Positions 18,165 through 27,257 of a DNA stretch of 64,000 bases are shown piece after piece (the first letter of the stretch is position 1; each line of letters begins with the position of its first letter). The DNA is from Faecalibacillus faecis (GTDB lineage Bacteria > Bacillota_I > Bacilli_A > Erysipelotrichales > Coprobacillaceae). Below the pieces are notes generated by a model. It ran no database searches and had not been told where the DNA came from. It worked only from the letters and a program-made list of their open reading frames with translations. A program made the translations under genes and the position numbers. Where the stretch lies: assembly GCF_003024675.1 (NCBI RefSeq), contig NZ_PYLP01000008.1, positions 32,793-96,792 of the forward strand, read 5' to 3'.

Positions 18165-18180
18165 ATGCTTTTCCTCTTTT
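18147..18180 (+). terminator. Terminator embedded in the 3' end of the CBS protein gene
   Basis: GAGGAAAA (18147-18154) pairs with TTTTCCTC (18169-18176), with an inner CATC/GATG stem and AATA loop, then a T run. The upstream arm is coding sequence. Confidence 0.82.
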
Positions 18181-18193
18181 AAGGAGAAAGGTA

Positions 18194-19501
18194 ATGAAAA
18201 CAACAGTTGAAATAAAAAAAATGGGGATCAACGGTGAAGGAATTGGTTATATAAACCGTAAAGTTGTGTTTGTAAAAGGGGCTTTACTTGGTGAAACCGT
18301 TGAAGTAGATGCACAACAATATAAAAATAAAAATTATTATTTTGGTGATTTGATCCGTGTTGTTCAAGCATCGCCAATGCGTGTAAAAAATCCATGCCGT
18401 GCCAATAAAGAATGTATGGGATGTAATTTACTTCACTATGCTTATCCAGCTCAATTAAAACATAAAAAAGATTTAATCAAGGAATCTTTAAAGAAATATA
18501 CAGAACTTGATCGCTCACAAATTAAGATTCATGATATTGTGGGAATGAATCAAAAGAAAGAATTTTTAACACAAGTCAATCTACCAATTGTTGATTTTAA
18601 AGGAAAAGTAACGTTTGGTATTTATCAAAGAGAAACAAAATATTTAACAGTAATGACACACTGTTTAAAACATCATCCATTAATTAATCAAACATTATTA
18701 GATTTAGAAGAAATCTTAAATAATACAAAATGTAAAACATATAATGATAAATTTAGAACAGGTTTAAGATTTATTAAAATTCGAGTTTTTCAAGATAAAA
18801 TTCAATTGATCTTTATTACAGGAAAAGATGGTTTAAAAGATGAAGTTGTAGCTGGTATTAAAAAATTAAAATATGTTAGTGGTTTATTTATGTCAATTAA
18901 TACTGCTAAGTATCAAGATTTTGAAAAACAAGGATATAAGAAAATCTTTGGTAATTCCAAGGAAGAGCTTTATGTAGATCATCAAAAATATATTTTATCA
19001 GTTAAATCTTCGTTACCAGATCATATTGAAGCTTTTGAAGTAGAAAATAAGATTATTAAAACAATGATCAAAGAAAGCCAAAAAGTAATTTCTTTAAATT
19101 GTGGAAATGGTATTTTAGAAATGAATTTACCTCAAGAAGTTGTCGCAATTGATAATAAAAAAGAAAATATTGAAGATGCCACTTATAATGCGAAAGCTTT
19201 AGGAAAAGATAATATTCGTTTTGTATATGGTGATTCTTTAAAGAAAATGGTTCCTTTTGCGAAAAAGAAAGATTATGATACAGTGATTATTCGTGGAATC
19301 AATAGAATTAGTGATGAATTAAAAGATACCCTTCGTTTAGGTAAAGTCAAAACAGTTATTTATGTTAATTCTTCTACATCTATGCTTGCAAAAGATTTGC
19401 AAGAACTTTCAAAATATTATAAAGTAATAGAGATTAAAGCAGTTGATAGTCATATTTATCAATCTTATGTGACATCAATTGTAAAATTAATTAAAAAATA
19501 G
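18194..19501 (+). CDS. TrmA/RlmD-family protein lacking the methyltransferase catalytic residues
   Basis: Has the architecture of m5U RNA methyltransferases: an N-terminal TRAM domain (residues 1-60), Fe-S cysteines C68-x5-C74-x2-C77 and C157 in the right places, a central RNA-binding region and a C-terminal Rossmann fold. The catalytic features are gone. The usual SCNP nucleophile motif reads NSST (Ser393 where Cys is expected), the DPPR motif reads IIRG, and the C-terminal general-base Glu region reads YVTSIV. The SAM loop is only partly kept (LNCGNG). It starts at ATG 18194 behind AAGGAGAAAGGTA and is followed 15 bases later by the TSCPD gene. It may act as an Fe-S RNA-binding protein rather than an enzyme; that is inference. 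Confidence 0.82.
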   Translation: MKTTVEIKKMGINGEGIGYINRKVVFVKGALLGETVEVDAQQYKNKNYYFGDLIRVVQASPMRVKNPCRANKECMGCNLLHYAYPAQLKHKKDLIKESLKKYTELDRSQIKIHDIVGMNQKKEFLTQVNLPIVDFKGKVTFGIYQRETKYLTVMTHCLKHHPLINQTLLDLEEILNNTKCKTYNDKFRTGLRFIKIRVFQDKIQLIFITGKDGLKDEVVAGIKKLKYVSGLFMSINTAKYQDFEKQGYKKIFGNSKEELYVDHQKYILSVKSSLPDHIEAFEVENKIIKTMIKESQKVISLNCGNGILEMNLPQEVVAIDNKKENIEDATYNAKALGKDNIRFVYGDSLKKMVPFAKKKDYDTVIIRGINRISDELKDTLRLGKVKTVIYVNSSTSMLAKDLQELSKYYKVIEIKAVDSHIYQSYVTSIVKLIKK

Positions 19502-19516
19502 GAAGAAGGAATAAAG

Positions 19517-19759
19517 ATGGAATTTGATTATACACCTAAGGGAGTATGTTCAAGAAACATTCATGTTGAAGTTGAAGATGGCATTGTTAAAAATGTTCAA
19601 TTTACTGGTGGATGTTCTGGAAATACACAAGGTGTGGCAGCCTTATGTAAAGGAATGAAAGCAGAAGATGTGATTGCTCGTTTAAAAGATATTAAATGTG
19701 GTGCTAAACCAACGAGCTGTCCAGCACAACTTGCTAAAGGTTTACAAGAGAATTTATAA
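19517..19759 (+). CDS. TSCPD-domain protein (TIGR03905-like)
   Basis: Eighty-residue protein matching the small stand-alone TSCPD family, a Cys-rich domain also found at the end of some B12-dependent ribonucleotide reductases. Conserved cysteines are seen at C11, C33, C44, C61 and C68 with GGCSGNTQG and TSCPAQLAKGL. The biochemical role is unknown; metal or nucleotide binding has been proposed for the domain. It is downstream of the TrmA-like gene on the same strand, with an AGGAAGAAGGA ribosome site. The stop codon lies inside the terminator stem. Confidence 0.88.
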   Translation: MEFDYTPKGVCSRNIHVEVEDGIVKNVQFTGGCSGNTQGVAALCKGMKAEDVIARLKDIKCGAKPTSCPAQLAKGLQENL

Positions 19760-19772
19760 TTCTCTTTTTTTT
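19747..19772 (+). terminator. Terminator overlapping the TSCPD stop codon
   Basis: AGAGAATT (19747-19754) pairs with AATTCTCT (19758-19765), followed by eight T. The stop TAA lies at the base of the loop. Confidence 0.88.
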
Positions 19773-19803
19773 ATTTGTAACATAAAATAGAATGGTGATA
19801 ATT

Positions 19804-20109
19804 ATGTTGATTCGTATCAAAAAGATGCAGTTTATTGTTGGATGTTGTATGATCTTACAAATTGTTTTTTCATCAATTTGGATTCCATTTCATTTTATTG
19901 CGATGCTTTTATCAATCATTATTATTTTATGGCAAAGAAAGTTTTGTGTCTTACAAATTCATTACCATTATTATATATTACTTCTCTATATTTATCGGCT
20001 GTTTATCTTAATGATTTTAACTTATCCTTTCTTTGAAATGCTTTATTTAATCTTCACATTATATGTTGGAGTTATCTTAATTTTGTTATCAATGAAAACA
20101 TTTTTGTAG
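19804..20109 (+). CDS. Small hydrophobic membrane protein, unknown
   Basis: I do not recognise this 101-residue protein. It is almost entirely hydrophobic, with three to four predicted membrane segments and a basic start (MLIRIKKMQF), suggesting a cytoplasmic N-terminus. The ATG at 19804 has GGTGAT four bases upstream, and upstream in-frame ATGs are less well placed. It sits alone between the TSCPD terminator and the dnaE promoter. Supporting a real gene are the ribosome site, the coherent topology and an otherwise vacant 400-base gap. Against it, AT-rich DNA produces hydrophobic frames by chance, and a second overlapping frame exists at 19842-20036. Confidence 0.5.
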   Translation: MLIRIKKMQFIVGCCMILQIVFSSIWIPFHFIAMLLSIIIILWQRKFCVLQIHYHYYILLLYIYRLFILMILTYPFFEMLYLIFTLYVGVILILLSMKTFL

Positions 20110-20135
20110 TTCTTTTCTTCCTATTTAATTTAGCG

Positions 20136-20141
20136 TATAAT
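20136..20141 (+). promoter_or_regulatory. -10 box ahead of dnaE
   Basis: Perfect TATAAT 22 bases before the dnaE start; no good -35 hexamer at 16-18 bp, so only the -10 is claimed. Confidence 0.45.
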
Positions 20142-20162
20142 GATAAAAAAGGTGGTGGGAAT

Positions 20163-23100
20163 ATGATTGGTGAATTAAATATCTATAGTTGTTATAGCTT
20201 TCAAAATAGTACGATTCTTATTAAAGATTTATGTAAAAGAGCTCATGATCTTCATTTAGAAGCAATTGCTTTAACGGATATTAATAATATGTATGGGGCG
20301 GTAGAGTTTTCTAATGAGTGTCATAAATATGACATTAAACCTATTTTTGGAATGCAAGGCAATGTAAATGTTGAAGGAGAAATCTATCCTTTTTTATTGT
20401 TAGCGAAAGATCAAGTCGGTTATCATGATTTAATGAAGATTTGTAGTGATATTAATTTAAGTGATCAAAAAGCCATCGATTTAGAAAAATTACGTCTTTA
20501 CCATGAACATCTTTTTATTCTTTCTGGATGTAAAGAAGGAATTGTCGAAAGATGTGTTTTAAAAGAGCTCGAATCAGAGGCATTACGCTATATGGCTCTG
20601 TTTAAGGAAATGTTTAAGGATAATTATTATATTTGTCTCCAAGATCATGGCATCCAAATGCAAAAACACTTAAATGAAAGACTTAAAGCTCTTGCAAAAC
20701 TTCAAGGTATTAAAGTATGTGCATCGAATGAAGTTCGCTATCTCTATCCTCAAGAAGCGTTTGCTATTGATTTGATGCAGGCAAGTGTTCATGGTGAAAA
20801 AAGAAGTCAACGAGATACTTTACAAACAAATCAAAAATATTTAAAGAGTGGCTATGAGATATCTTTACTTTTTGAAAGAGAAATTATTGAAAATACTAAT
20901 GATCTTTTAAAAAGATGCAATGTGACTATTGAAACAGGACAAATGCATTTACCTCTTTATCCCTTACCAGATAATGTTTCAAGTCAAGATTATTTAAAAC
21001 AATTATGTATTGTTGGTTTGAAAAAAAGATTCAAAGGGAAAAAGATTTCCCAAGAATATATAGAAAGACTCAAAAAAGAATTAAATGTGATTTCTAAAAT
21101 GGGTTTCAATGACTATTTCCTTATTGTTTTTGATTATGTTCGCTATGCTAAAACCCATCAAATTCTTGTTGGACCAGGAAGGGGTTCAGCAGCCGGAAGT
21201 TTAGTCAGTTATGTTTTAGGAATTACCAATATTGATCCTTTAGAATATGATTTACTTTTTGAACGCTTCTTAAATGAGGAACGTGTAACCATGCCAGATA
21301 TTGATATTGATTTTCAAGACGACCGACGTGATGAAGTAGTACGTTATGTCACAGAAAAATATGGACAAGAACATGTTGGACAAATTGTTACCTTTTCAAG
21401 TTATGGTCCTAAAGTTGCTTTAAAGGATCTAGGAAAGGTTGTTTCAGTGCCTCTACCTAAACTTGAAATGATGTGTAAATATATTCCTACTCAAGGAAAA
21501 AATAAAAAAACGGTAAGAGAAGTTTATGAAACATCGTATGCTTTTAAAAATATGGTTGATCAAGAACCTGAACTTAAAAGAATCATGCCAGCCATCTTTC
21601 TTGTAGAACGTTTACCAAGAAATATTTCTATGCATGCTGCGGGTGTGGTTTTATCTAGAGATTGTTTAAATGAGGTTGTTCCTCTTACTAGAGGCCCTCA
21701 CCAAAATGTTTTAACCCAATATTCTAAGAATTATATTGAAAGTGTGGGACTTTTGAAAATGGATTTTCTAGGTTTAAAAAATCTCACGATTCTTTCTTAT
21801 ATATTAAATAATATTGAAAAATATGAAGGTATTCGTTTAAATTTGAATGAGATTCCTTTAGATGATCTAAAAACTTTTCAAATGTTAGAAAAAGGTGATA
21901 CTTTAGGTGTTTTCCAATTAGAATCACCAGGTATGAAAAATTTATTTAGACAATTAAAGCCACGATGCTTGCAAGATATTGGCGATGCCAATGCCCTTTA
22001 TCGACCAGGACCTATGGGAGAAATTCCTCATTATATTGCACGTCGTTTTAAAAAGGAAGAAGTTGCTTATCCTCATAAGGATTTAAAAGAAATCTTAGAG
22101 CCAACTTATGGGATTATGATTTATCAGGAACAATTGATGCAAGTTGTTCAAAAAATCGCTGGTTTTTCGCTTTCTAAAGCAGATAATTTAAGAAGAGCGA
22201 TTTCTAAAAAAGATTTTGATTTAATGGCTTCTATTAAAAATGATTTTATCGAAGGAGCTTTAAAGAATGGATATAGTCAAAAACAAGTAAATGAGATCTT
22301 TGCTTTGATAGAAAAATTTGCGGATTATGGTTTTAATAAATCGCATGCTATTGCTTATGGTTTGATTGCTTATCAATTAGCTTATCTTAAAGCAAATCAT
22401 CCACTAGCATTCTATGGGGCAATTCTTTCTAATGAACAAAATAGTGATGTTCATAAAATGGAATATATTGCTGAAGCAAAGAAATATCGTATTCGTGTTT
22501 TACCACCTTCTATTAATTATTCAACAAACCGTTTTGAACAAGTAGAAGGAGATTTACGTTTTTCTCTTTTAGGTATTAAAAATGTAGGACAAGCGGGTTA
22601 TCAAGCGATTGTTGAAGAAAGAGAAAAGAATGGTTTGTTTAAAGATATTTTTGATTTTATTTCACGGATGGATGGAAAAAAAGTCAATACGATGATGTTA
22701 GAGAGTTTAATTGATGCGGGAGCTTTTGATGAATTCGAATTGAATCGGGCTACTTTAAAAGCTAATCTTGAAAAGATTGGAGAGTATGCTAATTTAAAAA
22801 ATACGATTGGTATAGATGAACCTCCTTTATTAGATATTGTTCAAGAAAATAAAATGGTTCGTCTTGAATTAGAAAAGAAAGCTTTAGGAGTTTATTTATC
22901 AATGCATCCTTTGGCGTATTTAAAACAAAAATTACAAGTTCCTGTAATTGCGATTGCCCGTTTAAATGAATATGTCTCTAAAAATGTGAGTGTTTTATTA
23001 ATGCTTACAAGAGTCAAAGTAATTGTTGATAAAAAGGGTAATGAAATGTGTTTTATTGAAGGACATGATGAAACAGGAAATGTCGAGGGAGTTGTTTTTT

Positions 23101-23225
23101 CATCAACTTATCGACAAGTAAAAGATTTATTAGAAAAGAATAAAGTAATCTATATTGAAGGTAGAATAGATTATCGAGATAAATTATCTTTGGTTGTCCA
23201 AAGAGTCAAAGAAATAAGTAAATGA
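20163..23225 (+). CDS. dnaE: DNA polymerase III alpha subunit, DnaE type
   Basis: C-family replicative polymerase. In Firmicutes with PolC it extends primers on the lagging strand. The polymerase active site is intact: GPGRGSAAGSLVSYVLGIT, then PDIDIDFQDDRR with the catalytic aspartates, and RPGPMGEIPHYI. The N-terminal PHP domain (1-70) has lost metal ligands: the usual HLHxxS reads NIYSCYS and DHGN reads DINN, so no proofreading is expected there. The C-terminal OB fold (about 935-1015) is present. At 1020 residues it is shorter than E. coli DnaE and close to Bacillus DnaE. ATG 20163 follows GGTGGTGGG. It overlaps the start region of polA, indicating an operon. Confidence 0.96.
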   Translation: MIGELNIYSCYSFQNSTILIKDLCKRAHDLHLEAIALTDINNMYGAVEFSNECHKYDIKPIFGMQGNVNVEGEIYPFLLLAKDQVGYHDLMKICSDINLSDQKAIDLEKLRLYHEHLFILSGCKEGIVERCVLKELESEALRYMALFKEMFKDNYYICLQDHGIQMQKHLNERLKALAKLQGIKVCASNEVRYLYPQEAFAIDLMQASVHGEKRSQRDTLQTNQKYLKSGYEISLLFEREIIENTNDLLKRCNVTIETGQMHLPLYPLPDNVSSQDYLKQLCIVGLKKRFKGKKISQEYIERLKKELNVISKMGFNDYFLIVFDYVRYAKTHQILVGPGRGSAAGSLVSYVLGITNIDPLEYDLLFERFLNEERVTMPDIDIDFQDDRRDEVVRYVTEKYGQEHVGQIVTFSSYGPKVALKDLGKVVSVPLPKLEMMCKYIPTQGKNKKTVREVYETSYAFKNMVDQEPELKRIMPAIFLVERLPRNISMHAAGVVLSRDCLNEVVPLTRGPHQNVLTQYSKNYIESVGLLKMDFLGLKNLTILSYILNNIEKYEGIRLNLNEIPLDDLKTFQMLEKGDTLGVFQLESPGMKNLFRQLKPRCLQDIGDANALYRPGPMGEIPHYIARRFKKEEVAYPHKDLKEILEPTYGIMIYQEQLMQVVQKIAGFSLSKADNLRRAISKKDFDLMASIKNDFIEGALKNGYSQKQVNEIFALIEKFADYGFNKSHAIAYGLIAYQLAYLKANHPLAFYGAILSNEQNSDVHKMEYIAEAKKYRIRVLPPSINYSTNRFEQVEGDLRFSLLGIKNVGQAGYQAIVEEREKNGLFKDIFDFISRMDGKKVNTMMLESLIDAGAFDEFELNRATLKANLEKIGEYANLKNTIGIDEPPLLDIVQENKMVRLELEKKALGVYLSMHPLAYLKQKLQVPVIAIARLNEYVSKNVSVLLMLTRVKVIVDKKGNEMCFIEGHDETGNVEGVVFSSTYRQVKDLLEKNKVIYIEGRIDYRDKLSLVVQRVKEISK

Positions 23226-23233
23226 GGTATAAA

Positions 23234-25846
23234 ATGGAAAAGTTAGTTGTTATTGATGGAAATTTTTGGTTGTTTAGTTGTTATTATGCTACGGCAGCAA
23301 TGGGAAATTTAATGGTAAATAAAGATGGGATTCCAACGAATGCGGTTTATGGTTTTGCCAATCGTTTAGAAAGTCTTTTAAAACAAGATCCAGAATATTT
23401 AGTTGTGGCTTTTGATGCCAAAGGGAAAACCTTTAGAAGTGAATTACTAGAAGAATACAAGGGAACAAGAAAACCAACGCCTGATGAACTTATTTGTCAG
23501 TTTTCAATGGTTAGAGAGTTTTTAGATGCTCATCATATTCCTTATATTGAAAAGGAAGGATATGAAGGAGATGACATTATTGGTACCATTTCTAAAAAAG
23601 CAGCAAGTCAAGGAATGGAAGTTGCTATTTATACAAATGATAAAGATATGATGCAACTGATTAATCCTTTAGTTAAACAATATAAAAAACCTCAAAAAAC
23701 CAATGATTATGAAATCGTTAGTGAAGAAAGCTTTGTTGAAAAATATAACTTGAAGCCTGATCAAATGCGTGATTTATTAGGACTTATGGGTGATAGTGCC
23801 GATAATATTCCAGGTATTCCAGGTATTGGTGAAAAAACAGCTTTAAAGCTTTTAAATCAATATGGAACGATTGAAAATTTAAAAGAACATATGTCAGAAC
23901 TTAAAGGAAAAATGGGAGAAAAAGTAAGAGAAAATATTGAATTAGGGCTGCTTTCTAAAAAGATTGCGACAATTCTTACCGATGCTCCTATTGAACTTGA
24001 TTTGGCTGTTTGGAAATATCAAAAACAAGATTATAATAATGATCTTGCCGCTTTCTATCGTCGTTATGATATGAATTCTTTACTTAAAAGAATGTCTATT
24101 TCTAATGAAACAAAACCGGTAAAACCATTAGAATATCAAATTGTAGATACTTTACCAACCATTAAAAAGGATAGTGCTCTTGTTGTTGGTGTTTATGATA
24201 CTAACTATCATAAATCACCAATTCTTGGTTTTGGTATTTATAATGATCAAGAAGCGTATTATATTTCTTTAGAAAAGGCAATTCAAGATCAAGGATTTAA
24301 ACAATTTATTGAAGATGAAAATATAAAAAAATATGGTTATGATATTAAAAAATGTATCAATGCATGTCGTTGGCATGGTCTTACAATTAAAGGATATTCT
24401 TTTGATTTACAATTAGCTTCTTATATTTTAAATCCATCATTAAAAGATGAATTAAAAATTGTTTGTGATTATTATCAATATTTCTACTTACAATTTGATG
24501 AGGAAATCTTTGGTAAAGGTGCTAAAAAACATGTTCCTGAAGAAAGTATTCTTTCAAAACATTATGTTTTACAAGCAAAAGCCATCTATGAATTAAAAGA
24601 TGAAGCAATCAATCGTTTGAAGAAGGACCAACAATATGATCTTTATGAAAACGTAGAAATGCCTGTTGCCTTTATTTTAGCGGATATGGAATATCAAGGA
24701 ACTAAAATGGATCAAGGTGTTTTAAAAGAATTAGGGGATACGTTTAAAACACAAATCGATCAATTAGAAAAGGAAATCTATCTTTTAGCCCATAAAGAAT
24801 TTAATATTGCCTCTCCTAAACAATTAGGAGAAGTGCTTTTTGAAGAATTAGGCCTTCCTAATGGAAAGAAAACAAAAACAGGTTATTCAACATCGGTTGA
24901 TGTTTTAAATAAACTGAGAAATGTGCATCCAATCATTGATAAAGTTTTAAATTATCGTACGATCAGTAAACTTTATTCAACTTATATCGTTGGTTTACAA
25001 GAACAAATCTTTATTGATGGGAAAACACATACCATCTATAATCAAGCTTTAACTCAAACAGGACGTCTTTCTTCAACAGATCCAAACTTACAAAATATAC
25101 CAGTGAAAACAGAAGAAGGAAAACTCATTCGTAAAGCGTTTGTTCCTGAATATGACTATTTGATTTCATTTGACTACTCACAAATTGAATTACGTGTATT
25201 AGCTCATTTAGCGAATGTGACAAGTCTTATTCAAGCATTTAATGAAAATAAAGATATTCATCGACATACAGCAAGTGTGGTTTTTGGTGTCAGTGAAGAT
25301 GAAGTGACTTCAACAATGCGTCGAAACGCTAAAGCAGTCAACTTTGGAATTATTTATGGGATGTCAGATTATGGACTTGCCGAACAATTAGGTGTGACTG
25401 TCAAAGAAGCAAAATCTTTTATTGAAAAGTATTTTGAAAAATATGCAGAAATTAAAGAGTATATGAATAAAAGCATTGCTTTTGGAAAAGAAAATGGTTA
25501 TGTTTCTACGGTTTTAAATAGAAAACGTTATATTCCTGAAATCAATGAAAAGAATTATATGCGTCAAGAATTTGGAAAGCGTTTGGCGATGAATTCACCA
25601 ATTCAAGGTTCAGCGGCAGATATTATCAAGCTTGCCATGATTAAAGTTGATCAATTATTAAAAGAAAATCATATGAAATCAAAAATGATTTTACAAGTAC
25701 ACGATGAATTGATTTTTGATGTTTATGAAGATGAACTTGAACAAATGATGAAACTTGTTCAAACAGGAATGGAAAGCGCTTATCAAATGACAGTTGAATT
25801 AAAAGCAGAAGGAACATACGCTAAAAATTGGTATGAATTAAAGTAG
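23234..25846 (+). CDS. polA: DNA polymerase I
   Basis: Repair and Okazaki-fragment-maturation polymerase, 870 residues. It has the 5'-3' exonuclease domain (1-290: VIDGNFWLF, GYEGDDIIGT, GDSADNIPGIPGIGEKTA), a 3'-5' exonuclease-like domain (about 310-480) whose DxE motif is missing, so proofreading is probably inactive as in Bacillus relatives, and the polymerase domain with motif A (FDYSQIELRVLAHLA), motif B (RRNAKAVNFGIIYG) and motif C (LQVHDELIFD). The frame opens at 23222 inside the dnaE stop (ATGA), but the ATG at 23234 is six bases from GAGGT and starts MEKLVVIDG, the family N-terminus. Expected to be co-transcribed with dnaE and mutM. Confidence 0.96.
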   Translation: MEKLVVIDGNFWLFSCYYATAAMGNLMVNKDGIPTNAVYGFANRLESLLKQDPEYLVVAFDAKGKTFRSELLEEYKGTRKPTPDELICQFSMVREFLDAHHIPYIEKEGYEGDDIIGTISKKAASQGMEVAIYTNDKDMMQLINPLVKQYKKPQKTNDYEIVSEESFVEKYNLKPDQMRDLLGLMGDSADNIPGIPGIGEKTALKLLNQYGTIENLKEHMSELKGKMGEKVRENIELGLLSKKIATILTDAPIELDLAVWKYQKQDYNNDLAAFYRRYDMNSLLKRMSISNETKPVKPLEYQIVDTLPTIKKDSALVVGVYDTNYHKSPILGFGIYNDQEAYYISLEKAIQDQGFKQFIEDENIKKYGYDIKKCINACRWHGLTIKGYSFDLQLASYILNPSLKDELKIVCDYYQYFYLQFDEEIFGKGAKKHVPEESILSKHYVLQAKAIYELKDEAINRLKKDQQYDLYENVEMPVAFILADMEYQGTKMDQGVLKELGDTFKTQIDQLEKEIYLLAHKEFNIASPKQLGEVLFEELGLPNGKKTKTGYSTSVDVLNKLRNVHPIIDKVLNYRTISKLYSTYIVGLQEQIFIDGKTHTIYNQALTQTGRLSSTDPNLQNIPVKTEEGKLIRKAFVPEYDYLISFDYSQIELRVLAHLANVTSLIQAFNENKDIHRHTASVVFGVSEDEVTSTMRRNAKAVNFGIIYGMSDYGLAEQLGVTVKEAKSFIEKYFEKYAEIKEYMNKSIAFGKENGYVSTVLNRKRYIPEINEKNYMRQEFGKRLAMNSPIQGSAADIIKLAMIKVDQLLKENHMKSKMILQVHDELIFDVYEDELEQMMKLVQTGMESAYQMTVELKAEGTYAKNWYELK

Positions 25847-25854
25847 GTGAAAAA

Positions 25855-26664
25855 ATGCCAGAATTACCAGAGGTTGAAACGGTAAAAAGAACGTTAGAAA
25901 ATTTTATTTTAAATAAGAAAATTAAAGATATAGAAGTTATTTATCCTCGTATTATTGAAGATGATGTTGAAGTGTTTAAACAAAGAGTTGTTAATAAAAC
26001 ATTTTTAAAGATAGATCGGGTAGGAAAATATTTGATTTTTATTTTAGAAGATATTGCTTTTGTTTCTCATTTAAGAATGGAAGGTAAATATCAAATTTGT
26101 ACAAAAGAAACATCACTTTCTAAACATGATCATGTGATTTTCTATTTAGATGACGATACACAGTTACGTTATAATGATGTTCGTAAATTTGGACGTATGA
26201 AACTTGTGGATAAAGAAAGTTATAAAACATTAAAGCCGCTCAATCAACTAGGAAAAGAACCTTTTGAGGCGGATGTTAATGAAATCTATCAACGTTTAAA
26301 GAATAAAGATACTGCCATTAAAACGGCTTTGCTTGATCAAACGCTTTTAGCGGGAATTGGAAATATCTATGCCAATGAAATTTGTTATGCCATGCATTTA
26401 AATCCCCAAACTAAAGCCAAAGCTTTAAGTAAAAAAAGAGTAAAAGAGCTTATAGAAGTTTCAAGTTTTATTTTAAATGAAGCAATTAAACAAGGTGGGA
26501 CAACGATTCATTCCTTTAGTGCTAATGGGATTGATGGTTTATTTCAGGTGCAATTAAAAGTGCATATGCAAGAAAAATGTCCTCAAGGACATGACATTAA
26601 AAAAATATCTTTAAATGGGAGAGGAACATATTATTGTCCAATATGTCAAAAAGCAAGACGATGA
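25855..26664 (+). CDS. mutM: Formamidopyrimidine-DNA glycosylase MutM/Fpg
   Basis: Bifunctional base-excision glycosylase/lyase that removes 8-oxoguanine and formamidopyrimidines. The N-terminal MPELPEVETV supplies the catalytic Pro (after Met removal) and Glu. The helix-two-turn-helix includes LLAGIGNIYANEI. The C-terminal zinc finger is altered: GRGTYYCPICQ keeps the last two Cys, but the first pair reads CPQGH instead of CxxC, suggesting a Cys-His pairing. Starts eight bases after polA with an AGGTGA site and overlaps coaE by four bases, matching the polA-mutM-coaE order of many Firmicutes. Confidence 0.95.
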   Translation: MPELPEVETVKRTLENFILNKKIKDIEVIYPRIIEDDVEVFKQRVVNKTFLKIDRVGKYLIFILEDIAFVSHLRMEGKYQICTKETSLSKHDHVIFYLDDDTQLRYNDVRKFGRMKLVDKESYKTLKPLNQLGKEPFEADVNEIYQRLKNKDTAIKTALLDQTLLAGIGNIYANEICYAMHLNPQTKAKALSKKRVKELIEVSSFILNEAIKQGGTTIHSFSANGIDGLFQVQLKVHMQEKCPQGHDIKKISLNGRGTYYCPICQKARR

Positions 26665-27257
26665 AAGTATATGGAATTACAGGGAGTATTGCCTGTGGAA
26701 AATCTACAGTAACCAATTATTTACGAGAACATGGCTATCTTGTCATTGATGCCGATCGAATTTCTAGGGAGGCTCTTACAATAGATCAAGGGTGTATTGA
26801 AAAAGTTGATCAACTTTTTCATTGTGTACATGGAGGCATTGTTGATCGAAAAGCTTTAGGAAAGAAAGTTTTTCATGATGCAAAGGCTAAAAAAATGTTG
26901 GAGAATATTATTCATCCCTATGTTATTTCTCAATTAAAAGAAGCTATTCAAGAAAATCAAGATTTACCATGTTTATTTTTAGACATACCCTTACTTTATG
27001 AATCTCATTTAGAATATCTTTGTGATTCAATTATTGTTGTTTATCTTGATGAAAAACAACAAGTAAAACGTCTGATGGAAAGAGATCATATTGATGAAGA
27101 ATATGCTTTGACGATTATGAAAAATCAAATATCTTCTGATAAGAAAAAAGAAATGGCGGATATTGTTTTAGATAATACAAAAGATCCAGCATTTCTTTAC
27201 CAACAAATAGAGCAACTAATGAAAGGAATAGAAAATGAAAGAATTACTGACAAGTGA
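26661..27257 (+). CDS. coaE: Dephospho-CoA kinase
   Basis: Last step of coenzyme A synthesis: phosphorylates the 3'-hydroxyl of dephospho-CoA with ATP. P-loop GSIACGKST at the N-terminus, then VIDADRISREAL, the FLDIPLLYES segment of the CoA domain, and the lid-region arginines (QVKRLMERD). The ATG at 26661 overlaps the mutM stop (ATGA), and MKVYGITGS is the family start. Earlier in-frame ATGs (26634, 26643) would add an unrelated tail. The 198-residue length is normal. It overlaps dnaB by 23 bases. Confidence 0.94.
   Translation: MKVYGITGSIACGKSTVTNYLREHGYLVIDADRISREALTIDQGCIEKVDQLFHCVHGGIVDRKALGKKVFHDAKAKKMLENIIHPYVISQLKEAIQENQDLPCLFLDIPLLYESHLEYLCDSIIVVYLDEKQQVKRLMERDHIDEEYALTIMKNQISSDKKKEMADIVLDNTKDPAFLYQQIEQLMKGIENERITDK

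Noticed and set aside
19842..20036. Second frame over the small membrane protein (64 residues)
   Set aside because: Shorter, without a ribosome site, and overlapping the better supported frame at 19804.
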